Shown: positions 20,346 to 32,400 of the stretch, one piece after another | Position numbering within the stretch: the stretch's first letter is position 1 | Layout of the letters: each line of letters starts with the position of its first letter | Source: Bactericera cockerelli | Lineage: Eukaryota > Arthropoda > Insecta > Hemiptera > Triozidae | NCBI GenBank assembly: GCA_024516035.1 | Contig: CM044958.1 | Location: 46,573,205 to 46,637,204, forward strand | Direction of reading: 5' to 3' | DNA length: 64,000 nucleotides | Made by a program: the position numbers and the translations under genes | Notes under the pieces: generated by a model | The model's database searches: none | What the model was told of the DNA's origin: nothing | What the model saw: only the letters and a program-made list of their open reading frames with translations

Positions 20346-21140
20346 TTACTTTTGTTTTCAAACTTTGTTACATTACTGTAACCTGTAAATTCAGATAGAA
20401 AATTCTCTTTATTCATGCAAGTGTTAGTTTTTATCCAATGGCATGTATGTCTGAAGTCTTTGTCTTTAATGCGTATTGCATTTCATTTAACAAGTCTAAG
20501 GCTTAAGTGCATAGTCACTAACAGCCTGGTTAAGCGCGGTCATTAGCCAATTGATAAAGTTGATTGATTTAATCTTTTCATTAGCGACTGTTGCACTTAC
20601 GCCTATATTTTCCACTGTTCTCGATTTTTCTTTAATAGTAATTAGTATATATTTATTAGAATAAAATGAATGAGTAAATTAAAATCTTTTCCGACTCACC
20701 TTTTCTAGATAATTAACAAAATTCAATGTGCTAATTGGTCAGTTGAATGTATTGGTGATTTTTTTTTGTACTCGAATGTATGTAGGTATGAATAAATAAA
20801 TTATAATATATTTTTTGATACCCCGAATGCGTTTCATGTCAGTGTTTTCTTTTTATTCACTGAGGGGAAGGAAGCCTCTAATATAAAATTCATATACATA
20901 GTTATAAAGGACAAAATTATAGAATAAGATTACAAGAAAGATAAGAGAGGTTTGTCTTTTAAGTTGTCAATGACAGAACCATATCTCCTTGTTTCAATCT
21001 CATCTTAAGTCTCTTGTCCAACACTCAAGCTAGACTGAGATTGGTTTGGTCTTTAGAGACTGAGGTTTTTTTTACTGTGAAAACTGATTTGCGTACATCG
21101 ATTAGGATAACGGAATTCTTTTCTTGGAAGGAAACTGACT
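20346..21140. other. AT-rich intergenic DNA
   Basis: Nothing recognised; base composition and short frames do not suggest exons. Confidence 0.4.
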
Positions 21141-21159
21141 TTTTTGTTGTAGAATTTTG

Positions 21160-21232
21160 CACAACCGAGGTTCGAACTCATGACCTCCGTACTAGAAGCA
21201 GTGGTTACAACCGCTATACCACGGTAAACTTA
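21160..21232 (-). mobile_element. tRNA-like SINE head fragment
   Basis: GAGGTTCGAACTCATGACCT and CAACCGCTATACCACGG are the complements of a B box and a tRNA-like 5' end. Confidence 0.45.
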
Positions 21233-21632
21233 TGAGTAGAAGGAGAAATAAGTAAACAAATTTTGGGACAGACGAAAAGAAAATATTTCATTTCCCTCTT
21301 TTATTTTTCATATTTTCGTATATTTACAAATTAGTTACAAAATTACCAAAAAAAGATGATTGAATAAGTTATATTATTTATAATAGTTCACCTAGGGTTC
21401 AAGATTTAAAGCAAATGGTCCACATGGAATTTAAACTAGGTTAATATTTAGAAATATATCTGAAGATTTTATCTGCTATATGAAAGCTTTTTTTTTTATA
21501 TATAACTAATGATCAGCTTTTGCTGATCATTCTCAAATAAGGTTATCTTGTTTGCTGCTTGGGTCTTAAACCCGCAAAACTATAATGCACTGGTTATTGT
21601 CTAGACTTTATAATTGCATTTAGTGTTATTTT

Positions 21633-21680
21633 TTTTCTCTCTCTCTCTCTCTCTCCCTATGTTTCTCTCTTTCTCGCTCT
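21633..21680 (+). repeat. (CT)n-rich simple repeat
   Basis: Run of CTCTCTCTCT followed by imperfect pyrimidine sequence. Confidence 0.8.
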
Positions 21681-21699
21681 TTAAAAAAAAACATGAATT

Positions 21700-22135
21700 T
21701 CTCTTGAAGACACCAAATTATTTGAAGCTTCAACACAAGTAATTCAACCCATGAAGATAGTTCAAATATTTAGTAAATATTTATAATTCAGCCCTTAGTG
21801 TTAAAAATTTTAATCATCTTCTATTATAAACATACAAATTTCTTTAACTCATAAATAAAACACCTCCCGCATATCTGCTGTCCTCTTCATTGTCCCCAAC
21901 ACACTCGCCGCATTTCCAACTTGAACCGCCAAACTTATTCAAATAGTTCAAATCAAATCTTGATCTCACTGTGTGTTGAGTATTGGTTAAAACATACAAG
22001 TTACAACACATACAAAATGGAATTATTCTAAATAATGTTATGTACAATACAAATAATAAATCAGTCACTTGATTAAGAAACATCAATCAGGAAGCGATTT
22101 CTCCTATTATTTATGAATTGGTTTTTTTTTCCATC
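21700..22135. other. AT-rich intergenic DNA
   Basis: No gene seen. The 80-codon - strand frame at 21844-22086 lacks family features and splice support. Confidence 0.4.
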
Positions 22136-22139
22136 TCAA

Positions 22140-22290
22140 ACTCACCTTACTAGTATGGGCGTAATAGCTTAATTGTTCTGACCTTATTAGATTTACTTTT
22201 ATTATTTTATTTACCAAACTTGAGACTCGAACCATCGACCTCCAAGTTACGAGTCCACCGCTTTATCGATCAAGCTAGTGAAGTCGGTTT
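22140..22290 (-). mobile_element. SINE C-related, decayed
   Basis: AAACTCACCTTACTAGTATG and GACTCGAACCATCGACCTCC match the SINE C plan on the - strand. Confidence 0.5.
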
Positions 22291-22454
22291 CTTTATGTTC
22301 TTTCCTTTCAAAAGGCAACTTTTTTCTCGTAATTTATCGGTGTGCCTCGCACATTCATAATACTATCCCCTATTTCACTTGTCGCTTTCCATAAAAATGG
22401 CCGCCCAATATTCCTCACGAGTTATAACTAGACCACGGATAACCAAATAGAAAG

Positions 22455-22540
22455 TAGAAAAATTCCACCTTGACAACATTTGAACCCGGGACACCAAATT
22501 GCAAACCGAGAGCGCTATCCGCTCCGGTGGCTACATCAGT
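22455..22540 (-). mobile_element. tRNA-like SINE head fragment
   Basis: CATTTGAACCCGGGACACC and GCGCTATCCGCTCCGGTGG are the complements of a T-arm and tRNA-like 5' end. Confidence 0.4.
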
Positions 22541-23084
22541 TTTTAAAACTTTTTGTAGAAAAATCGCTTCCTGATGCAAAAATATTAATAAATAATGGCT
22601 TATCCAATATATGGCTCTATATCAACTCGATCTCAGAACTTACAGTACAGCACACCGTGTCAAACAGACTGACTACCGACTGATGTGAAGTAGACCAACT
22701 TTCTAAACCTCACATGTGTCGTAGAAAGTATTCCGCTACTATCTACCAATAGAAAGTAACACTGATAATCTTGCTCCTTCTCTCTAGAGGTTTTGAGAAG
22801 TGATATAGAAAGTAAACAATAGTAAATAATTAGCTAAAGAAGAATCTTATTATACGTTTTCTACATATTGCAATGGAACTTTTAGCCATTGGAGCAATGG
22901 AGCCAAGGATCATTTAGACAAGAGGTTATCATCTTTGTTAAGCACAAGAGTGTTGACACAGTGCCTCAAACCAGCCTTACTAAACTTCTCCGTGCTTGGA
23001 TATGAACCAAAGGCCGTGTCTTAACGATTGAGACACTAACAATTTTCAAGACCTATAGAGGCGATATAATAATATCGACTCAAC

Positions 23085-23258
23085 TTATGGGTACTGCCCG
23101 ATTAGGACTAATGAGTCCCATTATTCACAAAGTAAGCCCAAGGTGTATTATTGTGTGGTCAAAATCCCAAAGGGAAGGATAACTTTTCATGTCCCGGCTA
23201 GGTTTCGAACCCGCGACCTCTAGATAACCAGACCGACGCCTTGGCTACTGGGATAGAA
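23085..23258 (-). mobile_element. SINE E
   Basis: Complement of the 16362 copy: GTACTGCCCGATTAGGAC, AAGTAAGCCCAAGGTGTATT, then GGTTTCGAACCCGCGACCTC and the head end TGGGATA. Confidence 0.7.
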
Positions 23259-23634
23259 CGTGTTGAACAGCAGTTGCTACAATGACAATATATTTCCACC
23301 ATTAAGTACTGTACCGCTTAGAAGCATACAAATATAAATTTATAGTTACGTTCTCCTGACACGTTTTCCAAACCAAATTTTGATCCCTTTTACCATATCA
23401 AACATCCTGAAACACATTACTTTTGTCAAGAAGAATATCACAGGAAAACTGGCACAGGCTTTCCCCATTAGAAGCATTCACAAAAGACTCGAATACCTCT
23501 ACTTGTGCCAATACCTCTTTAGTAACTTCATCATAAACTTCCTATGTAATGGCGAGAATAATTCATATGTGTTTAATAGAAAGTTTAGTACATTTTTGTA
23601 TACATGTCAGGAAAATGATCATTATAGTCAAACC

Positions 23635-23785
23635 TAGATATAAGAAAACTTAAAGACAGGATTTTTTTTTATCTTATATCCAGGTTTCTCTTGTGAAGAG
23701 GTTATTTTACCTTAAAGAGAGATTAATGGGACCTGGAAATTGTTAACTTATATCGGGGTTTCTCTTCTATCCAGGTTCGACTGTA
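23635..23785. mobile_element. MITE, TA-flanked, pogo-like ends
   Basis: TA|GTCAAACCTAGATATAAG at left and CTATCCAGGTTCGACTG|TA at right. Related in end sequence to 48307-48491. Confidence 0.55.
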
Positions 23786-23971
23786 TATTGAAAAAGATTC
23801 GCACATACAGGGTACAGTGGTACACCTTGTGTCTCGGATCTCTCTACAGGGTTCAACACAAGTCTCGGGTATGTTTTTCACTCAAGCGATCCTACTATTG
23901 CCACTAGCCATGGGTCTCTATACAAGGTGAATCACGTGACTATACAGGGTGGTTCACGTGACTATACAGGG

Positions 23972-24052
23972 TTACGCCGACGGCTGCATGATGGTCATGG
24001 GGATGTGCACACCGTTGGATCGCTTTCCCCCCTCCATGTCGTTGTCAGAGGT
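23972..24052 (-). CDS. Candidate alternative last exon of the VWC/FN3 receptor gene
   Basis: The - strand acceptor ATTTTCAG (24053-24060) is followed by 26 codons: TSDNDMEGGKRSNGVHIPMT then IMQPSA and TAA. It is GC-rich against AT-rich surroundings. It begins in phase 0, and the receptor's final exon has a GTAGAC donor-like site in phase 0 at 26257/26256 after NPSYK. Joining these would swap the tail [10 protein letters not shown] for this one. It could instead end an unseen gene or be a relic. Confidence 0.45.
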   Translation of the reverse strand, partial: TSDNDMEGGKRSNGVHIPMTIMQPSA

Positions 24053-24346
24053 CTGAAAATATCCAAAACAAATTTTGTACTACGTCTTGACTAACAAAAG
24101 AAAAGTTAAAGTTATCATATTTCTCAAACTCGCTTTACTAAAAAACGAAATTAATACAAAAAATCGATACCTTAAGTCATTGCTTAGCATCGGTTTTCCC
24201 TATCTTTTTCCTGGACCAATTTATTTACATACGAAGAATATTATTAACTTACAATGTTCACATTATTTTTACTAACAAAATAATTGACTAGCGCCTAAAA
24301 ATGATTTAGGCCTGATAAAATTAACTGAAGGATACACACAACCGTA

Positions 24347-24635
24347 TTAACACGTTCGTTACCGAACGGCCATATGTGGATGTTTTTGTGTTTTTCTTTG
24401 GGACCAAAACACACATGTGGCTATTATCAAAATTTTAACGAGGGACCGGACATCCATATATGGCCTTTTTGAGGTAGGTTGTTAGTATTAGAACAGATAT
24501 AGGATCGATTCTTGTACAAATACGATGCCAAATATGCAACAACAAAAAAATTTGGTCCCCAGGATTCAACAGCGACTTTACCGCCTGGTCCCTACGTAAA
24601 ACTTGAAAGATTTGGCTTGGTAACGAACGTGTTAA
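24347..24635. mobile_element. MITE with TTAA target duplication (piggyBac-like)
   Basis: TTAA|CACGTTCGTTACC at left and GGTAACGAACGTG|TTAA at right: perfect 13-bp inverted ends and a TTAA duplication. Internal CGGCCATATGTGG and CCATATATGG motifs. Non-coding. The TTAA target suggests mobilisation by a piggyBac-type transposase. Confidence 0.75.
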
Positions 24636-24699
24636 TTATGAACAAAAATTTTGTCTTCAAAAGTTTCAAAACGTCTCGATTACTTTTATAATTATTATT

Positions 24700-24935
24700 T
24701 TTGGGTTTAACGTAGCTTTTAACTGTATGGTCAATGGTCATACCCTTAGGTCGCAGGAAACTCACAAACATGCTACCCACGTTTACCCCACCCACCCTGG
24801 GTGGGGTAAACGGGCCGTAATGCCAGTAATGGGCCGTAATGGTGGGCCGTAATGCCAGCATCACCAAGTCTTCACTACGCTGGACGTTGCTTATCTTCGG
24901 TGATCCGGTCCATTTAACACGGCATCGACGCTATC
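24700..24935 (-). mobile_element. 5S-derived SINE
   Basis: TTGGGTTTAACGTAGC body, ACTCACAAACATGCTACCCA, TGGACGTTGCTTATCTTCGG and GGCATCGACGC. It contains a small internal duplication of GGGCCGTAATG. Confidence 0.65.
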
Positions 24936-25039
24936 ATTATTTTCCAACATCCAGGCCTCATTCCAGAAACCACTCTCAAAATCCCCAGATCTCCCTTTCA
25001 ACCACTCGCGAAATCCCCAAAATGAATTTTAACTAGTGC

Positions 25040-25520
25040 TGTAAACCATGATCCAGTTATAAATAAATTCTAAAGGTAGATGGGGTATTTATTGAATATT
25101 AGTTAAGTATATAAGATAATTAATTACCTACTATCTATCAACATGAAAAAACCAACACCTCCATGCATTTTAAAATGTGAAGAAAAATGTCGTAAAATAG
25201 GTTATTCAAACTTAAATTATTGTTAAAAGGTTTTCTTGTACATTCGGTATTTTACTTAGACATTTGCAATTATTTTCAAACATAATATATCTTCGACATT
25301 GGGGACGTTATTCGAGATGGTTTTGATTTTTATGGCGCCTTCTGCATGGCAAGCGAGTGCTTAACCACTAAGATAATCTAGTGTATAGCTAGTGTAAGTA
25401 GGTAAGGGTACTCTTTCCAATAGCCCGAACCAGCCATTAGCCACTAGCCAATCTCAAACACCCCTATCCACCAGCACGGAACGATTTTTTCCTCGTTACG
25501 ATAATTTTATCGTCCCAATT
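25040..25520. other. AT-rich intergenic DNA
   Basis: No gene seen. A short SINE G-like fragment GCATGGCAAGCGAGTGCTTA lies near 25345. Confidence 0.4.
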
Positions 25521-25524
25521 TTTA

Positions 25525-25745
25525 TAATAATAGTAATACTCTTTAGTAGAAGGTAACCACCAGGCAAGGTTAATGCTCAAAGGATTTTCTACCACATAAG
25601 CCTCACAGTCTTATTATTATGTGGTCACAAAACTCAAATGAATAAGGGAAAATTCATGCACTGGGTGGGATTCGAACCGACGGATCCCTACACTACCTGG
25701 ATTACCAGACTAGCGCCTTAACCACTTGACTACCCATGCTCGGTT
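25525..25745 (-). mobile_element. SINE A, full length
   Basis: Complement of the head ending CCATGCTCGG, B box as GGGATTCGAACC, ATAATAATAGTAATACTC tail. Confidence 0.75.
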
Positions 25746-26019
25746 TTATATCGCGAGGTGTATTGTGGCGTAAAATAATGAACCAAAGTATTGGGATTAC
25801 CACCGATTTTTTTCTCGCCCGATATTAGGAGCACTCTTAACTCATTTGTATACGGCCCACGGCCTTCATAATACGAGTATTATTATAAAATTCGCAACGA
25901 GAAAATAATCATAACGTGAAAAAATGTCGTTCTGTGCTAGTGGGAACGGGTTGTAAGTGGTAAGTTGATTTTCTTTTCAACAAAGTAGAGAACAGCCTGG
26001 TTTTTATTTGTTAAAATAA

Positions 26020-26202
26020 TGTCATTGTGCCCCGGAACCGCTTTCTCATTACTTCAGGGCATTTTACCTTTACATACATGCCATTGCGGAAAAGTAAAAC
26101 TCGATCAGACTTTTCCTCTCCGGTCGGGATTCGAACCCGCAACCTGCGGGTCAGCAACCAATGCTCTTAACCACTGAGCCACGGAGGTCGGCGGGGGGGC
26201 CG
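26020..26202 (-). mobile_element. SINE D (tRNA-derived)
   Basis: GGTCGGGATTCGAACCCGCA and TTAACCACTGAGCCACGGAG (complement of the tRNA-like head), body ATTACTTCAGGGCATTTTAC. It lies just 3' of the receptor stop codon, so it may be in the 3' UTR. Another copy is at 53575-53745. Confidence 0.65.
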
Positions 26203-26223
26203 GGGTGTATTTAGTACGGAATC

Positions 26224-26468
26224 TCAATTACCCATGGTCTCATGCTGGATGTCTACCTTGTACGAGGGGTTGTCGTATGCGGCCGAGTGCTGGGTGGGGG
26301 GCTTCCTCACTGCGGCCGTGATGGGCGCCTTGTTGTGGCCGTGCTTCCTGGCCAGGACGAGCAGGAGGGCGAGGGTGGACACGATGGAGAGGGCCGCCAG
26401 GATGGACACGACCACCAGGGGGCCGTAGTAGTCGTGGGCCTCCACCAGGGGCGTGGCCTCCAGCTTGC
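26224..26468 (-). CDS. Receptor last exon: transmembrane helix and cytoplasmic tail
   Basis: Acceptor TCTCGCAG; phase 1 in; ends at TGA (26224). Encodes [20 protein letters not shown]+LLVLA as a helix followed by RKHGHNK (positive-inside), then [23 protein letters not shown] fits an NPxY sorting or adaptor motif. The alternative donor at 26257|26256 is discussed with 23972-24052. Confidence 0.88.
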
Positions 26469-29400
26469 CTGCGAGACAGAGGGGAGGAGCTTGTACAGGG
26501 TGGTAAGGAACAAATGCTAATAGTAGGGTAGGGAGACAGAGGGGAGGAGCTTGTACAGGGTGGTAAGGAACATAGGCTAATAGTAGGGTAGGGAGACAGA
26601 GGGGAGGAGCTTGTACAGGGTGGTAAGGAACAAATGCTAATAGTAGGGTAGGGAGACAGAGGGGAGGAGCTTGTACAGGGTGGGTGAGGAACAAATGCTA
26701 ATAGTAGGGTAGGGAGACAGAGGGGAGGAGCTTGTACAGGGTGGTAAGGAACAAATGCTAATAGTAGGGTAGGGAGACAGAGGGGAGGAGCTTGTACAGG
26801 GTGGTAAGGAACATAGGCTAATAGTAGGGTAGAGAGACAGAGGGGAGGAGCTTGTACAGGGTGGGTAAGGAACAAATGCCAATAGTAGGGTAGGGAGACA
26901 GAGGGGAGGAGCTTGTACAGGGTGGGTAAGGAACATATGCTAATAGTAGGGTAGAGAGACAGAGGGGAGGAGCTTGTACAGGGTGGGTAAGGAACAAATG
27001 CCAATAGTAGGGTAGGGAGACAGAGGGGAGGAGCTTGTACAGGGTGGTAAGGAACAAATGCTAATAGTAGGGTAGGGAGACAGAGGGGAGGAGCTTGTAC
27101 AGGGTGGGTGTGGAACAAATGCTAATAGTAGGGTAGAGAGACAGAGGGGAGGAGCTTGTACAGGGTGGTAAGGAACAAATGCCAATAGTAGGGTAGGGAG
27201 ACAGAGGGGAGGAGCTTGTACAGGGTGGGTGTGGAACAAATGCTAATAGTAGGGTAGGGAGACAGAGGGGAGGAGCTTGTACAGGGTGGGTGTGGAACAT
27301 AGGCTAATAGTAGGGTAGGGAGACAGAGGGGAGGAGCTTGTACAGGGTGGGTGTGGAACATAGGCTAATAGTTTAAGGGTAGGTCCTCCAATTCATGAAC
27401 TCTAATATTTTTAGCCCGCTGATGTCCAGATTACTAGTGCACTGCCTAACCATTGAACAACTGAGATTGGTTTGAAATTATGAAATTTACTTTTTCAAAG
27501 ATAAATTCATGTTCCATTTGAATAATAGGAATGAAATGTGTTTTAGAGAAAAATAATCTATCTAACTTTTTTGCCAACTGGGGCATTTTGTTTAGCTGAC
27601 ATTTGTTCCAATATCATTTTCGTAATGACTCCACTGGTGGTTCCCCACTCTACAACTACCCCATTGTATTCACGACGCTAGGCTGGGTTGATTGCCCAGC
27701 AAATGATGGGTAAAACCTCCTCTGTAATATGGCCGTGTAGTTGAAAGTGACTTACAATTGATTTATTCAAATTAGGACGTTAATCCCAAATAACTAAAAT
27801 TTCGAAAGCATAAGAATGGCTTACCCTGCTGCGTGCTGGCGATGGGCACGGCCCCTGCTTTGGTAACAAAGTCCTTGACATTGCTCTTCTTGATCCTGCC
27901 ATTGGTCAGGTAAGCCTCCAGCCACAGGCGGTACCTGGAATACATTGACATATTGTTTAGTTTTTCATAAAAAAAAAGATTGTACTCTGATTATTAATAT
28001 AACTCTTTAGTGGAAGGTAACTATCAGGCGAGTTTAATTGCCAAAACTTATACCATCTAACCATCAGAGTCTCATCATTATGTGGCCATAAACTCAAATT
28101 AATGAGAAAAAATTCATGCACTGGGTGGGATTTGAACCAACGGATTTGATTACCAGTGCAACATTGGACCTCATATTGATTGGACTCACCTCATATTAAT
28201 TGAATTTTATTATTTATCTACAATGTTTAAATATATGTTTAAATATTTTTGACTACCAGTGCAACATTGGACCTCATATTGATTGGACTCACCTCATATT
28301 AAATGAATTTTATTATTTATCTACAATGTTTAAATATTTATAAATTGTACTCATCTCATATTGATTGTACTCATATCATATTGATTGTACTCTTCTCATA
28401 TTGATTGGACACATCTTGTGTTGATTGGACACACCTCGTGTTGATTGGAATCACCTCATATTGATTGGACTCACCTCGTGTTGATTGGACTCACTTCATA
28501 TTGATTGGACTCACCTCGTGTTGATTGGACTCACCTCGTGTTGATTGGACTCACCTCATATTGATTAGACTCACCTGGTGTTGATTGGACTCACCTGGTG
28601 TTGATTGGACTCACCTGGTGTTGATTGGACTCACCTCATGTTGATTGGACTCACCTCATATTAATTGGACTCACCTCATATTGATTAGACTCACCTCATA
28701 TTGATTGGACTCACCTCATGTTGATTGGACTCACTTCATATTGATTGGACTCACCTCGTGTTGATTGAGCTCACTTCATATTGGTTGGACTCACCTCGTG
28801 TTGATTGGACTCACTTCATATTGATTGGACCTCATATTGATTGGACTCACCTCGTGTTGATTGGACTCACTTCATATTGATTGGACCTCATGTTGATTGG
28901 ATTCACCTCGTGTTGATTGGACTCACCTCATATTGATTGGACTCACTTCATATTGATTGGACTCACCTCATATTGATTGGACCTCATATAGATTGGACTC
29001 ACCTGGTGTTGGGCTTGAGGTCGGTGACCAGGGTGGTGGCGGGCAGGTCTCGCTTGGCCAGCTTGAACTGGCTGAAGTCCTCCTTGCCCCCTTCGCTCTG
29101 GTGGAGGATGCGGAAGATGTTGACGTACTTGTCCTCCGGGTAGGGCACGCCTCCCCAGGTCACCTCCACGGAGGTGGACTTCACGTGGTGGACGTCCAGG
29201 GCTAGCTCGAACTTGTAGGGGTCTGGAACAGGACACAAGCATGTTGTTCTTGAAACATTATGTTGTGCCGTGGTTTGATGTTATGTAAACATTATGTAGT
29301 GATATAATCATGTATATAAAAGAGATGTTAAACCCAATTAAAAAGTAATACGGCCATAGTATGTATGATACGAACGAGGACCCGGCCCTCGTTCTAGACA

Positions 29401-32400
29401 ACACTCTCTCAATCTCATAAGCCCCAAATCTTCCTTTCAACTGTCACACAGCGCACTTTGATTGTTTTTTTTTTTTTTTTTTTTTTTTTAAGTGGGGTTT
29501 AACGTCGCTTTCAACTGCCATGGTCATATCACGACGGGGGTTTTACCCTCCATTCGCAGGAAACTCACAAACCTGCTACTCACATTGACCTCACCCAGCC
29601 TGAGTGGGGCCGGGAAAAGCCAGCGTCACGAGAATTAGAATTTGAATGGTCACCCATCCAAGTCTTAACCTCGCTGGATATCGCTTAACTTCGGTGTTCT
29701 GAAGGGAACCGGTGTATTCAACATGCCATCGACGCTGGCTTTTGATTGTTTAATTTGAATGAAATACCCAATCAGAGTGCGTTGTGTGATGGTCGAAAGG
29801 AGATTTGGGGATTATGAGAGTGAGGGTGCTTTCTAGAACGAGAGCCTGTAGCCCATTCCAGAAACACTCTCCACTCTCAATCCCCGAATCTCCCTTTCAA
29901 CTGTCACACATATGTAAGTGCAGACATAATTGGAGACATAAGTGCACAAAAAAACCTGGGTTTGGTGTGAAACTCGTCCAAACTAACTCAAAAAAACCAT
30001 GTGACTGGGTGTAGCGTGCAACTTGTGACTCACCATTCTCGATGGTGGTGGAGATGTGGACGGTGGTGTGGGCCTGCAGCTCGGTGCCCTGGCCGGGGAA
30101 GGGGATGAAGAAGATGCCCACCTCGTAGGTGGCGTCAGAGCGCAGGTCCTCTAGGGTGTACACGGTGACGGCGCGGTGGATCAGGGGCGTGGCCGCGTAC
30201 ACCTGGCGGGGGAGCAATGTCCAATGTATAAGTAAAAAAAAGTTATCATATTTGTGTTAATCACTATCGTGATATCACAACTACTCAAACTCGCTTTACT
30301 AAATATACGCTGAAACCGGGACTTGAACCACCGACCTCCAGGTTACAAGTCCGCTGCCTTATCGATCAAGCTACTGAGGTCCAATGTATAAGTATTAAAC
30401 ATGTTGGATCAAGTTTTATTTACAAATAACATAGAATATATACATACATAGAAATTAAAATTAACAAAACAAAACTTGATCAAGGGCGGTGCTAATGCCA
30501 ACGGCATTCTCTTCCTAAGTAGTGCTTTATTTAGTGCTTTATTTGGACAGTCTAAATAAAGCACTCATAAGTAGTGCTTTATTTAGACTGTCAGCGCAAG
30601 ACAGGTAGTCCCATTGTGCCAACAGTTTAACAAAGCACCTCTTTATTTATTTGAGTATAAATACAATGTACATAAAATAACAATTGCAGAGTAAAGGTAT
30701 AGCAGCGGACGTGTGTATCCAAGAGCAATGTTATCATATTTGTTTTTTTTTTTGTTAATTTGGTTTTAACGTTGCTTTCAAAAACATAGTCATAACATAA
30801 CCCATAACCCGACGGAGTGTTATTCTTCATTCGCAGGGTAACTCACAAACCTGCTATCCACATCAAACCTCACCCAGCCTGGGTTGGGCCAGAATACCAG
30901 CATCACGAAGTCTTCACCTCGCTGGACGTTGCTTATCTTCGGTGATCGTACTAGAACCGGTGAATGCAACGCGCTACCGACGCTGACATATCATACTTGT
31001 GTTAATCGCAATCGTAATATCATAATTACTCAAACTAACTTTCTTATTATTTTTTTTTTTTTGACCATAGGACTTTACCCAGTCATCAGAATAGTTTCTG
31101 AGCTGGACGGACTCATATCGTAGCTAAACACACTAGCTATCCACATCAACCTCACCCAGCCTGGGTGGGGCCAGGTCACCTACCTTGCCGTCCAACTCCT
31201 TGTATCGCAGCTGAACGCCGTCGATGAACTGCAGCTCGAAGTCGGTGAACTTTCGCCAGGAGATCTTGGCCCAAGTAGAGTTCACCTCCACGGCTCTCAA
31301 GTCAGCCTGGATCTGGATCACTGGAGGCAGGGTGGTGGGGGAGGTGGCTGGGGGGGGGGAGAGAGAAGGGCATGATTAATACTGTGGGCAGGAGATCTTG
31401 GCCCAAGTAGAGTTCACCTCCACAGCTCTCAGGTCATCCTGGATCTATGAATCACTGGAGGCCGAGAGGTGGCTGGGGGAGGGGGGGTCAGTAGTTGTCA
31501 AAATTCTACACTTGGCTCTCGTTGTAGATAGCACTGTCACTCTCATAATAATAATAATTTCGCATTGTAATGCTCAAAGCATTTTCTACCAACTAATCCT
31601 CAAGAGTCTTATTATTATGTGATCATAATATCCTGGCTGGGGGACTATAAACAGGGAGTAGACCACCATTGGCTTGGTTCTGGGGGACCTTGTCAATTAT
31701 TAGCCTCCTTGTAAAGACAGTGGTAGACGTGCTGAGTCATTCCTCCACTGTCTGGCGACCATCGTTCACGATGACGCCACCCTATGATGATGATGATGAT
31801 CATATCCTCAAATGAATGAGAAAAAATCATTCACTGGGTGGGATTCGAACCAACAGATGCCTACGCTACCTGGATTACCAGACTAGCGCGTTAACCACTT
31901 GACCAGGGCACGGTAAGTTGGACTCACCTGCAGGAGGGGTCTTCACCGTGAGCACCTGGCTGGAGGGAACATTCTGTATGTCCCGCAGCACCACCGAGAT
32001 CTTGATCTTGTAGAAGGTGTCGGGCTCCAGGTTGCCCAGCTCAAACTCCAGCTCAGGGGTGGCTATCAGGTCCCCGGGGGGAGCTAGGACCTGCTGCTCC
32101 CAGGACGAGGGTTCGTTGTTTCTAAGGGACAGATAATTAATTATAAAGAAAAAATCCTGAAACTAGAAATTAGAAAATTAGACTATGAGAACATAATATC
32201 CTGTGGCTCTCCAAGACGTCTTGTTCTATTAGGATGTAATCAATCTCCTTTTTCAACTGCATAGTCATACACGACCTAAGGGTTAGGTGGTAGAGCATGC
32301 TCTGAACATTAACCTCGTCTGCAGGCGTGGTCGGTGGGAAAATGTTTTGGGGGTGCTGCCAAATAAACCGGACTAAAATGGGATTTATAGAATCGCTCTT

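Noticed and set aside
26240..27361. Several - strand frames up to 292 codons with [15 protein letters not shown] repeats
   Set aside because: Translations of the 60-61-bp intron array; the longest runs into the last exon in a wrong frame.
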